This document shows, piece after piece, positions 31,611-40,450 of a DNA stretch of 64,000 nucleotides. This DNA comes from Trypanosoma brucei gambiense DAL972 (taxonomy: Eukaryota; Euglenozoa; Kinetoplastea; Trypanosomatida; Trypanosomatidae), in the NCBI RefSeq assembly GCF_000210295.1, contig NC_026738.1:992001-1056000 (forward strand), written 5' to 3'. Position numbers and translations under genes: made by a program. How positions within the stretch are numbered: the stretch's first letter is position 1; every line of letters starts with the position of its first letter. The notes below the pieces were generated by a model. The model was not told where the DNA came from, searched no databases, and worked only from the letters and a program-made list of their open reading frames with translations.

Positions 31611-32402
31611 TTAGAAGAGCTTGATTTTTCTAGCCTTGCGCTGTTTAACCGGGCCCTTACGCTGCGACACCACTCCATCACGTCCAGCGCCCGCCACGGA
31701 CGACAGGGCTATTTCCTCTGAGCCATCCCATCCGTCTTCTGGGCGATCCAAAAGCTCTGGTGGTCCATCTTCGTACTTGCGGAATAGATACTCGATCGTA
31801 TATTTCCATCGCTCCTCATCATACCTCTGGCGCTCCAGCAACTTTTCATACTCACGAGGTGTCTTGGGTATTTCCTCATGCGTATGGTGATTCACTACGG
31901 GTAGACCAAGCAACTTATATGCTTCCGGTGTGGCGTAAATGGCGTATCGCTGTGGCATTAGTTCCTCACGCATAAACTGCCGTTCCACATAAACCGTCTC
32001 ATACCGTCGCCCAAACCAACACCCCTTCGCCTCATCAAAGAGATTCACTAAAAATATAACAGGAATCCGTATACTCGGAATCTGCCGCGGCTCACCCACC
32101 TCCAGTAGCGGTCGGTTGCGAATTGTACACGGATACGGTGTGGGTAGATACCTAATGTCGTATTCACCTGGGCGGTGCTCGCTCATTGGGTAACGTGTAG
32201 CATTCTCCATCATGCGCAGCTTATAAGTGGAGAGTGCCATGCGCTTCCAGTACGGTGTGCGAGCGAGGCGATCACTATAACCCTGTGAGACGCCAAAACG
32301 GCCCCCAACCTCACCGCCAGGAGGTGGTGGCATCGTTACTTTAATATCATGACGTGGCGGCGGCACCCAAGGGGCTACTCGTTGCACCACCGTGCGACGC
32401 AT
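31611..32402 (-). CDS. Probable mitochondrial ribosomal protein bL9m
   Basis: A 263-residue basic protein from ATG 32402. The frame continues upstream into a (TA)n tract that would translate as alternating Tyr-Ile, an artefact. The central part (about residues 105-165), with IRIPVIFLVNLFDEAKG, then RRYETVYVERQFMREELMPQ and RYAIYATPEA, follows the pattern of the ribosomal L9 N-terminal domain, where V-x-L-L-x-D, G-x-x-V-x-V-x-x-G-Y-x-R-N-x-L-x-P and A-x-x-A-T occur in this order. The rest is kinetoplastid-specific extension: an Arg/Pro-rich N terminus (MRRTVVQRVAPWVPPPRHD) fitting a presequence, and a basic C terminus (KGPVKQRKARKIKLF). The gene lies between SERCA and a UbiB-type kinase. bL9m is the best reading but rests on motif pattern only; another mitoribosomal protein is possible. 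Confidence 0.6.
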   Translation of the reverse strand: MRRTVVQRVAPWVPPPRHDIKVTMPPPPGGEVGGRFGVSQGYSDRLARTPYWKRMALSTYKLRMMENATRYPMSEHRPGEYDIRYLPTPYPCTIRNRPLLEVGEPRQIPSIRIPVIFLVNLFDEAKGCWFGRRYETVYVERQFMREELMPQRYAIYATPEAYKLLGLPVVNHHTHEEIPKTPREYEKLLERQRYDEERWKYTIEYLFRKYEDGPPELLDRPEDGWDGSEEIALSSVAGAGRDGVVSQRKGPVKQRKARKIKLF

Positions 32403-32437
32403 TAAGGCACTCCTCCTTTTAAGCGATATTTGTTGCA

Positions 32438-32489
<52 letters not shown>

Positions 32490-33262
32490 TTCTGCACCTT
32501 TCGAAAACACAAGATATCGGGAAATGATGTTTATAATAGTCACTGTTATTATCACGGATAAACGAGGAATTCGCACTTTCCTGAGCAAGAGCAAATAAGA
32601 CGCGGGTGCAAAGCGTTAAAATAAATAACATAAAAAAGCCGCACTGAACAAAGGATTATCATTATTAATAATAAACTAAGGGGTTCGTTCCGCTTCATGA
32701 TTTGAGAAGGTTCAAGTAATCGAAACAATAATGTGTATGGTGTAAGTATTTGGTCGTGTGCGCACCCCAAGATCTTCACTACATACGTCCTGGAAAAAAA
32801 AAAAGCTGACGAAGAACACGAACCTCACTAAGTACCAGGGGGGGAAAAAAACGTCGAGTTGTGGGACGATAACTATCTCACTAATGATGACTGTGGCACT
32901 TGATATGGGGTCAACAGTGGGAGGAGGGAAAGAGTTCGAAAAACGGTAACTTTCGGCACAACACACGAATTTTTTTAAATACCACTCTCACACCCACAGA
33001 CATCCAATGAACAACAACAAACTGAAAGGTCCAAAGCGGTTCGCACATAAGTGATTCTCCCTGGTTAGAAAAGCAGAGGTACATCAATTACTGTCACCTA
33101 AAATGTTAATACCATCGGAAGTTAGTGATAGCTCTTGGATGGGAATACGGTAGGGCACCCGCAAGACCTTTACCGCTTCTTTTACTTCAAACACCGACTT
33201 TCTTTCGCTCCTTCAATTCATAAATGGTACTCATCGTCTTCATTCATCACACCACCTGTCCC
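32403..33262. other. Intergenic region
   Basis: Spacer between the UbiB-like kinase and bL9m genes, containing the long (AT)n tract at 32441-32486 and runs of A at about 32792-32804. Small frames have no features. No gene is supported. Confidence 0.5.
32441..32486. repeat. (AT)23 microsatellite
   Basis: A perfect 46-bp alternating AT tract that begins 38 bp upstream of the bL9m ATG on the transcribed strand. It lies in or next to the 5' UTR and trans-splice region. Shorter TA tracts occur at 16629-16649, 20830-20852 and 27984-28000. Length polymorphism between strains is likely. Confidence 0.95.
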
Positions 33263-34849
33263 CTAACCGCTAAGTTGCAGCTGCAGGGAGTCATCAAGTG
33301 CAGTTAGTAGTTCCGGATAGCGCCACCTTGCATATGCAAGTTGAATGGAAGAGATTAGTTCTGACCACCATGCGCGAAGCATTAGCAGTAACACGTACCA
33401 TTGAGATCTACCCTCATTGCAAATTCTTGCCGAGTAACGAAGCATCCGCAAAGGCCTGTTTACAGGATCATTCAGTACCTTGTTTATCGCCTTTGCTGCC
33501 ATGATGTTCCGCAAGACTAACGAGTACTCTTTGGGAAGTTCATAAACTATTTCGTTGATCTTGTCCATCTGGTTTCGCATTTGATCTTGCATAAGTCCCT
33601 TCGTCATTTTTGTCATCACGCGCCCCTCCGCGGTAAACAATTCATACGGGTGCTGTAAGAAACAAGAGGCAAGTAATGCGTAGTCCTCAATACCAAACTT
33701 TTCGGATATCCTTTTCAGTGTCGCGGTGTCATGTGTCACGGAGGAGGTCCAAATAGTAGCCAAATCCCTCCGCATTTCATCCGTTAACTCCGTACAGAGG
33801 CCGAAATCTAATAGAACTACCTGCGGTTTCCCGTTCGGTAGACGATGCACTAAAATATTCCCCGCGTGCGGATCACCATGTACGAAGCCCGAAACAAATA
33901 GCTGATACGAGAGTGCGTCATAGAGCCATGATGCAACCATCTTGGGTTCAATACCCAACTCCATTAGCCTACTTATATCTGTTATCCTCGCAGCGTCTTT
34001 GATCAGGCGCGTCGTCAGAACTCGACGGGTGGAATATAATCGCAGCACCTCGGGGGTAACAACACGGTCCCCGAATCCACCGGCTTTTAGATCTCGTGCG
34101 CCCCGCTCGCAGTTGTCCGCTTCTAGTGCAAAATCTAACTCGTTCCCAACGGTTTTGTTAAGCTTGGAAACAATTCCTGAGAGATCATAACCACGAAAGA
34201 AGAACCCAGCAATATTCAGCATGAGTTGGATCGTGCGCATATCACCTTTAAAGCGCTGCGCGATGTCTATGTACTGAACCTTTACCGCAACATCGATACC
34301 CTCCTTCCTGAGTTTCCCTCGGTGCACTTGCGCAAGGGAAGCGGCGGCAAGTGGTTTGGGATCAATCACTTCGAATATTTCGTCAACAGGCCTGTCGAGA
34401 TCGTGCTCCAACACCGCCATCACCTCCGTAAAGGGCCGCTTGGCCACGTTGTCTTGCAACACCGCCATCACCGAGCAGTACTGCGGGGGTAGGACATGGT
34501 TCAGATTAGCGAAAACCTGCCCTACCTTCACATAAAGGCCACCGTTTGTCTCAGCAAGTTTCACTAAACGGGAGGCGCTGCGAAGGTGAACCTCATTCCA
34601 CCTCTCTTGATCCTCCACGCCATGAAGACTCCACGCGTAGTCAACGAAGATGCACCCGCTAACATATGCACAGCGAAACACGCGGCCGACGCCATCCAAC
34701 AGCACGCGGGAAGGCAGCAGCGGAGCTGGAACATATTCCAATGGGGGAACCATTAGCAGTGATGTTGCCACGGCAGCGCTTCCCACGGTTAAGGAAACAC
34801 AACGGCGAGGGGACCGACGAGTAAAACGACGAATTGTGCGCCAAGCCAT
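33263..34849 (-). CDS. ABC1/ADCK/UbiB-family atypical kinase, probably mitochondrial
   Basis: A 528-residue member of the UbiB protein-kinase-like family (ADCK1/ADCK5-like in layout). Family signatures, numbered from the ATG: KVGQ (108-111, the KxGQ motif of the N-terminal extension that covers the active site), the Ala-rich loop AAASLAQVHRG (168-178) that replaces the Gly-rich loop, Lys190 in AVKVQY, ELDFALEAD (237-245) with the ExD motif, HGDPHAGN (324-331, catalytic loop) and DFG (348-350). UbiB members support coenzyme Q biosynthesis or mitochondrial lipid homeostasis by an ATPase activity. A basic N terminus (MAWRTIRRFTRRSPRR) with a hydrophobic segment at about 20-36 suggests mitochondrial targeting with a membrane anchor. 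All motif residues expected for activity are present. The exact subfamily and substrate are not decided by the sequence. Confidence 0.9.
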   Translation of the reverse strand: MAWRTIRRFTRRSPRRCVSLTVGSAAVATSLLMVPPLEYVPAPLLPSRVLLDGVGRVFRCAYVSGCIFVDYAWSLHGVEDQERWNEVHLRSASRLVKLAETNGGLYVKVGQVFANLNHVLPPQYCSVMAVLQDNVAKRPFTEVMAVLEHDLDRPVDEIFEVIDPKPLAAASLAQVHRGKLRKEGIDVAVKVQYIDIAQRFKGDMRTIQLMLNIAGFFFRGYDLSGIVSKLNKTVGNELDFALEADNCERGARDLKAGGFGDRVVTPEVLRLYSTRRVLTTRLIKDAARITDISRLMELGIEPKMVASWLYDALSYQLFVSGFVHGDPHAGNILVHRLPNGKPQVVLLDFGLCTELTDEMRRDLATIWTSSVTHDTATLKRISEKFGIEDYALLASCFLQHPYELFTAEGRVMTKMTKGLMQDQMRNQMDKINEIVYELPKEYSLVLRNIMAAKAINKVLNDPVNRPLRMLRYSARICNEGRSQWYVLLLMLRAWWSELISSIQLAYARWRYPELLTALDDSLQLQLSG

Positions 34850-35687
34850 TTATTTCAAAGTTACGTGGCTTAGGGTGAGAAGTTCCACCTTCTTTTTGTG
34901 ATGACTTTCAATCAGTGTGTGGCGGCTGCCGGACCCAAGCTTGTAAGAAGAGTGTAGTGAGGAATTCTCCGCTACGATTGTATGACCCGCTCAGACGAGG
35001 TCATCGTATCATTAAATATGCAAGTATAAACAAAGAGGCACAAATAGAAAGAGAAATAAATAACCGTTGAGTTTAGCGGATTCATGAACCAATGGTAACA
35101 CCGTCAAAGCAAGAGGGAAATAGGCGCGTGCGGATCCCCTCACACGGCTTGACACATTTTAATAATTAGGTTTAGTAGATGTCCAACAAGTGCCATGGGG
35201 CACCTCTGTTGGTAGCCCTCATCGCCATACAAAGGACAGCGACAGAAATAGGGGGACCGGCCTGTTAGCACCACAAATACGTTAGGGAGTTCCTTTCCGC
35301 AGCCCCTGCTCATGGACAAACCATTGTGCCTTCGTTCGTCGTCCTGCGCCAGCTGGGGTCTCTCTTGGACCGTTTCTCCATCAGATGATGTCACTCTCCC
35401 CGCACAAAACTAATAAGGTTAAGTGAGACACCGCTTAGAGAACGACGCAACTACATGGGATTGGTCATAAGGTAGGGCACGCAAATAAGCAGAACACTGT
35501 TTCGCCCTATAATACAAAGCTGCAAACGAACCACCAACCTGATATGCCTATGACGTGAAGCGGTCCTTTATTAGTAAACATGCGTATGCATGATCATCAG
35601 CCCCCGTTTGATCGATATTTTCGCTGCTTCACATATTTTAATCTGCTTTGCAAACTGCCGTACCCCACCAGTCCCTCCTTCCGCGAT
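34850..35687. other. Intergenic region
   Basis: About 0.8 kb between UBA2 and the UbiB-like kinase. An 84-codon minus-strand frame (35140-35394) shows no family, and I consider it part of the UBA2 3' UTR. Nothing else is seen. Confidence 0.5.
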
Positions 35688-38078
35688 CTAATCAATTTCT
35701 ACAACCTCGTCACTATCTTCGTCCCCGGAGTCGATAAGCACAGGAACAGCGGCTTTGGAAAGGGTACAGCCACCCGCCGGCACATTGGCCTCACCGACAG
35801 CATCCCCAGCATCGATAGCTGCGGGATCGGCAGTACTAATTGGCATCGCGAGAAGCGAACTCTCGAACTTTAAGGCCTCCTCAAGGCCTTCCACCACTAC
35901 ACCCGACTGTGGTACCTGCTCTTTGAGTTCTTCGCAATGATGAACTACCACTCGCCACTCTACGTCGTGGTCGAGATCGTCAACAAGAAGATCTAACGGC
36001 CTGTGATCATCCTTCATTTGTGATAGCAAAGGAGTAGAATTTAGGGCTTCATAGTCCCCTTTCTCGTACAAAATGCTTGCACCATGAAAAATTGTCGGCT
36101 CGTGCATATTCAAGTGTTGCTGAAGTACGCGATGAACAAACAATTCGAACGTTACCTGCTTAGCATTCAAATACACGTCGACAGTTGGGTGACGATCGCG
36201 GCACACGAGACACTTATCACTGGCCGGATTAGGGGGCGCACTGTGAACAAGGTACATGTCTGAAACCCACCGTACCAACCCCAGTTTGCCATTTCCCCCT
36301 AAAACGGCGGAAGGATTGGCTGAAAGGCGACGGCGGCGCACTTGAGGTACTTTTCTAACGTAAATCATCTTCGGTTCAGGCGGTTGATTTCCCCCACGAG
36401 ACACGAACAGTACACGCACAGCCTGCTGCACAACACCAGCAGCTATAACAGCATTTGTCGTTGCGATAGCGGGCACAATTGCCCCGGCAATGCTACGGAT
36501 TTCCTCGACCGACTGCTGAGGTGATATATGGAATATTAGAGCACGTAAATTCGACACACCCGCCACAAAATCAACCGCATCATCATCTTCCTTACGAAAG
36601 GCAACTCGTTGGCCACGCGAAGCACAGCGAACAAAAGCATCGACAAAAAGTAAAGCTGTTTCATTCAACGACATTAAACAATCCCGAGTCACTCGCGGGA
36701 CTACGCCCTGGGGATTATCACACGCCGCTTTAAGTTGTTCCGCTGCTCCGTGAATAGCTGTGGGTTCAAGGGGGGACGGTGGTTGCGTTGGCCAAGCAGA
36801 CTTAATGGAAAGGAGTTCCTCAATCTTCGAAACAAACAAACAACACCCTAGCGAAACCGCTAAGTTGTGCAAATTTAGTTTACCATTTTCTGTGTTGATC
36901 CCCTGCCGCTCTTTTTCCTGGTTTAGGAGATCATCGACGAAGGTTAGTTCATCCCCGGCATCTTGTTGTCCATCGCCGAAGAGACGCTCGTACAGCTCCT
37001 TTGCGTAGTGAACGCAATGAACCATAGTTGTGGGTCGAGCGTGAACTGTACAGACGGCTAGTGTTTGTTTTCCTGAAGCCTTTGGATGACAATCATAGCA
37101 TTCATAGCGACCATATACAATGGGTTGAACCTGACCATTGTATCCCATCGTCCCACTCTCAACGAGCGGCACGCCTGCTTGCTTGCACATGCGATTGACA
37201 CACTGACGAGCACTAACGTTGTCAAGGGCATTCAGCACAACCGCGAATTGAGCAAAGAACGCTTTACCATAGGCTTCATCCTTGATGTTGGCATGGTGAG
37301 CGCGAATGTTGGGAGGTCGCCGTGGGTTTGCAGGGATGAACCAGTTCATGATGGCCTGACGTGCAGTGGCACTCTTGGACTGACCAACGTCATCCCTATT
37401 AAAAAGGAATTGCCGGTTGAGGTTTGTTGCGTCAACAGTGTCTAAGTCGAACACGTCGATGTCGCTAAACCCGTAAAGCACGAGAACTTTGAGCAGTTCG
37501 CACCCGATGCCTCCAGCGCCGACAACGAGGACGCGGCTATCCAATAACACTATGTCTTTATCTGCAGCGTATTGTATATTCGTGCCAGGAGTCTTTATCC
37601 GTCCTTCAACAGCTACTAGTGCAGTTGGTGTCGCCGCACACACTACTCTCTTTTCCCAGTACACCGGCAACTCCATGCCACCTACTTCATCAGAGAAGTG
37701 AAGTCTCACCTGCGTGAAACTTGGAAACCCTGTAGCGTTCTGAATTTCGTCAAAAGTCAGTCCGGCAGGAATACAAACTTCCGTACCGGCGGGAGTGGAA
37801 AGTGACAGAGATAGGAATCCCTTAACAAATGAAAATGAGACACCCTTACCACCCTCATGCACATGTACGTCAATGAATACATCGTCCACCCAAGTACCGT
37901 CAACAGCTTCCCGCAACGCAACGCGGACTGCTGCAACAACTGATTCCCGAACAAAACGAACATCGTCAGCAGCAACGCCCTGCGCGCCCTCACGTTTCAC
38001 ACGCTTCACAGAAACAGTCTGTGCTTCCGGCGATAGTATCGGGACGGGAAAGACAATATGTCCGACATTAACGTGCAT
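35688..38078 (-). CDS. UBA2: SUMO-activating enzyme E1 subunit UBA2
   Basis: A 796-residue catalytic subunit of the SUMO E1, which with AOS1 adenylates SUMO and carries it as a thioester before passing it to UBC9. The adenylation domain has the nucleotide-binding GAGGIG (187-192), DLDTVDATNLNRQFLF and DNVSARQCVNRMC. Zinc ligands are CYDC (327-330) and, near residue 640, CLVC. The catalytic Cys is Cys343 (AVCTVHARPTT, matching PGCTIRNTP of human UBA2), followed by VHYAKELYERLFG. A ubiquitin-fold domain that binds UBC9 follows (about 650-730), and the C terminus is acidic (LIDSGDEDSDEVVEID). About 180 residues precede the Rossmann fold, whereas human UBA2 begins almost directly with it. A short minus-strand pyrimidine tract (about 38110-38127) and AG near 38097 give a 5' UTR of only about 18 nt and support this ATG, so the extension is probably real. 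Confidence 0.95.
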   Translation of the reverse strand: MHVNVGHIVFPVPILSPEAQTVSVKRVKREGAQGVAADDVRFVRESVVAAVRVALREAVDGTWVDDVFIDVHVHEGGKGVSFSFVKGFLSLSLSTPAGTEVCIPAGLTFDEIQNATGFPSFTQVRLHFSDEVGGMELPVYWEKRVVCAATPTALVAVEGRIKTPGTNIQYAADKDIVLLDSRVLVVGAGGIGCELLKVLVLYGFSDIDVFDLDTVDATNLNRQFLFNRDDVGQSKSATARQAIMNWFIPANPRRPPNIRAHHANIKDEAYGKAFFAQFAVVLNALDNVSARQCVNRMCKQAGVPLVESGTMGYNGQVQPIVYGRYECYDCHPKASGKQTLAVCTVHARPTTMVHCVHYAKELYERLFGDGQQDAGDELTFVDDLLNQEKERQGINTENGKLNLHNLAVSLGCCLFVSKIEELLSIKSAWPTQPPSPLEPTAIHGAAEQLKAACDNPQGVVPRVTRDCLMSLNETALLFVDAFVRCASRGQRVAFRKEDDDAVDFVAGVSNLRALIFHISPQQSVEEIRSIAGAIVPAIATTNAVIAAGVVQQAVRVLFVSRGGNQPPEPKMIYVRKVPQVRRRRLSANPSAVLGGNGKLGLVRWVSDMYLVHSAPPNPASDKCLVCRDRHPTVDVYLNAKQVTFELFVHRVLQQHLNMHEPTIFHGASILYEKGDYEALNSTPLLSQMKDDHRPLDLLVDDLDHDVEWRVVVHHCEELKEQVPQSGVVVEGLEEALKFESSLLAMPISTADPAAIDAGDAVGEANVPAGGCTLSKAAVPVLIDSGDEDSDEVVEID

Positions 38079-38888
38079 CCTATCGCGATAGCAACACTAC
38101 CACATGTAGAAAGAAAGAGAAGATGGGCACACTGATAAAATACATAATAGACAAAAAAAAAAAATGGTCGTCACACACTAATCACAAAGAAATATTATTA
38201 TAGTCCCTCCAAGAGTAAAAAAAAATGCTCTCAGATTCATCAAAATATAAGGTAAGAACAAGCCGCCTTCATAGCCAAACCCAAGTGCAAATGTCCATAA
38301 GAATGTGCATACGTAAGGCCCACTTCAGTGAAGGGGCACAACCCGCACAGGTTACAGAAAATAAACAGTGAAAAAGAAGTAACAGAAAAAATACATCATT
38401 CAGAATAAACATAAAAGCACGGAACAAAAGAAAAAAAAAATAGCACAAAAATAAGAAGATGCAGATAATTTAAAAAAAAAGTATGTAAAGTAGTATTGCA
38501 ATCAACAAAAAGCAAAAATTAAAAAAAAACTATAATCAGTAGGTAACAACACCCAGTCGAAAGAAAGTAAATATGAAACTAAAATTGTTGAGCCGCACAA
38601 ATGCTGCATGGCACCTTACCACCTTAACACACGAACAAAGAAAGAAAGAAACACGAAAACACATACAAATACGAATACAAGAAATTGTGTATCATATTGT
38701 GACAGTCTGCGACATCAAAGTTACAAACACATTACCTGTGATAAATTATAACCATATGCTGTTTCCGTCCTAACCATTCCAAATTAAGGGACAAAAAAAA
38801 AAAAGGAGGACATATCCGAAAACGTTTGCTGCAAGAAATGATCATGTAACGGTGGCAAAAAAAAAAATAACACACCCAAGTGCAAACT
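38079..38888. other. A-rich intergenic region
   Basis: Strongly A-rich on the plus strand, with many A runs, so the transcribed strand is T-rich. The UBA2 splice signal lies at its left end (pyrimidine tract about 38110-38127, AG about 38097). A 66-codon plus-strand frame (38573-38773) is on the non-transcribed strand and looks accidental. Confidence 0.55.
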
Positions 38889-40034
38889 CTAAACTTGAAT
38901 CACAGAAACCCGGTCCATATACTTCCGCTGGCCAGACAAGGCCTGCCGAAATAACGTGTTAGATATCGTTGTTTGATCCACATGATAAAGTGTCAATAAT
39001 TCATCTCTCACAACCAAAGTAAGAGGAACACCGGCACCAGGTACAATATCACCTCCAAGAGAGCGGAGACGGACACATGTGACAAATGTTGCAAAGGGAT
39101 CTGTGCACAACTGGTTCAGTTGGCAATACCGCCGCATGTGAATAGTCAAGAGAGTGCTATAACGCCTCCCATTGGCATTTACGCATTCAACTCGAGGACA
39201 AGTCTCACTGCTTGCTGCATTGGGGTTCTCCAATTGCTCCGCATTATACAACATCAAAGGAACAGCAGATTCCCCTGGAGGAGTATCGCTGTCCTCAACA
39301 CGAGGATCACGGCTTGTGGCGGAAGACATTTCAGTCACTGCAGGAGGACAGGGCACGGGAACACAACGCCCCCGCTCACTTGTCATCACCATTGTTCCAA
39401 GTGCTGCAGCTTCCTCTTCAGTTACCCAATATTGTGACTTGAATCGTGTATAGAAGGGGTGACTCATAAGCACCAGCCGCAGTCTTCGAGAGAAGGGTCG
39501 CCCCGCTGCGCAGAGTGGCGTGGCCTTCACCGACGCAAGCGCAACGCACGAATCGGCCTCCGGAGAGTTCGTTTGCTGCAGGTTGTAAAGAACCACGTTA
39601 AACATCGAGGTGCTCACTTCAACCCCAACCTCACATTCCAGCACCGTGTAACCCCCTCGTATATATGATGCATTTGTAGCCCAAACAGGCGATCGGAAAC
39701 CTCGTAACTCCGCTGCATTCGCAAGTTGTTGTGCCACATCGCCTTCATACAATACACCACGAAGGTTCATCGGTTTGTAGTATGATGGTAGAGATCCAAC
39801 CCTCGTAACCGCAGCACGCTGGGAAGCGGTTTCACCGAGCAGGTTGTCAAGTGAGTTGCAAATACTTTCATTAATTGAAACTTGAGGATGTGTTGCAACT
39901 TCCTCAACAGCACATGCGGGAGTTTCTGATGACATCGCCAGGGGTTTTAACATTTCTCTCCGTCCTCGAAAAAAGACAGCAGAGTGCCATAAACTCCGTG
40001 TAACCAGCATGTGATGTGGCACAAACCGTCTCAT
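38889..40034 (-). CDS. Predicted mitochondrial protein of unknown function
   Basis: A 381-residue protein from ATG 40034. The N terminus (MRRFVPHHMLVTRSLWHSAV, then FRGRREM) is basic, lacks acidic residues for about 30 positions and contains hydrophobic/hydroxylated residues, which fits a mitochondrial presequence. Two mixed alpha/beta regions are visible: residues about 80-215 (YYKPMNLRGVLYEGDVAQQL, YTVLECEVGVEVSTSMFNVV, RLRLVLMSHPFYTRFKSQYW) and 265-381 (YSTLLTIHMRRYCQLNQLCT, FVTCVRLRSLGG, VPLTLVVRDELLTLYHVD), separated by a polar linker. I do not recognise the family. It may be a kinetoplastid-specific mitochondrial protein such as a mitoribosome or RNA-processing factor, but nothing in the sequence shows this. 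Confidence 0.75.
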   Translation of the reverse strand: MRRFVPHHMLVTRSLWHSAVFFRGRREMLKPLAMSSETPACAVEEVATHPQVSINESICNSLDNLLGETASQRAAVTRVGSLPSYYKPMNLRGVLYEGDVAQQLANAAELRGFRSPVWATNASYIRGGYTVLECEVGVEVSTSMFNVVLYNLQQTNSPEADSCVALASVKATPLCAAGRPFSRRLRLVLMSHPFYTRFKSQYWVTEEEAAALGTMVMTSERGRCVPVPCPPAVTEMSSATSRDPRVEDSDTPPGESAVPLMLYNAEQLENPNAASSETCPRVECVNANGRRYSTLLTIHMRRYCQLNQLCTDPFATFVTCVRLRSLGGDIVPGAGVPLTLVVRDELLTLYHVDQTTISNTLFRQALSGQRKYMDRVSVIQV

Positions 40035-40450
40035 TGTACCAACGGATGTTTATTTCAAAAGGTGCCCGAGATTTTTTTTAATAATTATATTTCTTCAAAA
40101 CAAAAAAAAATGGCAACGCACGTCTCTCCGTGTAACGACGAACTCCTACTAAGCTCAACGCAACTAACAAAAATTTAAAAAATAGAAAAAAGAGAGAAGA
40201 TAATAATGTTAGCATTTAAGAGCGAAAGGGTTCAACGAGAAAGGAATTTTTAACTGTGGGAATCCGTTCTGTGTATGTCTCGCGCAGTTCTTGTTACGCA
40301 CAATTTTAGGAGACAGAGGTCAAAAGTTTTACCTCAACCAAATTTTATGAAAGGTATAAGAACACGACATTCCGTAGGCTGCAACAAACACTGTCACACA
40401 CACACACAGAGACAGAGAGACACACGTATACTGACAAAATTCACTTAAGT
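40035..40450. other. Intergenic region
   Basis: AT-rich spacer with a run of A at 40102-40110 (T-rich splice tract on the transcribed strand for the 381-residue protein gene) and a short CA/GA-repeat patch at about 40394-40425. No gene is supported. Confidence 0.5.

Noticed and set aside
32403..32594. Longer bL9m frame including a Tyr-Ile repeat
   Set aside because: The repeat is just translation of the (AT)n tract; the first credible ATG is 32402.
35140..35394. 84-codon frame between UBA2 and the UbiB-like kinase
   Set aside because: No family, no clear structure, and it sits where the UBA2 3' UTR is expected.
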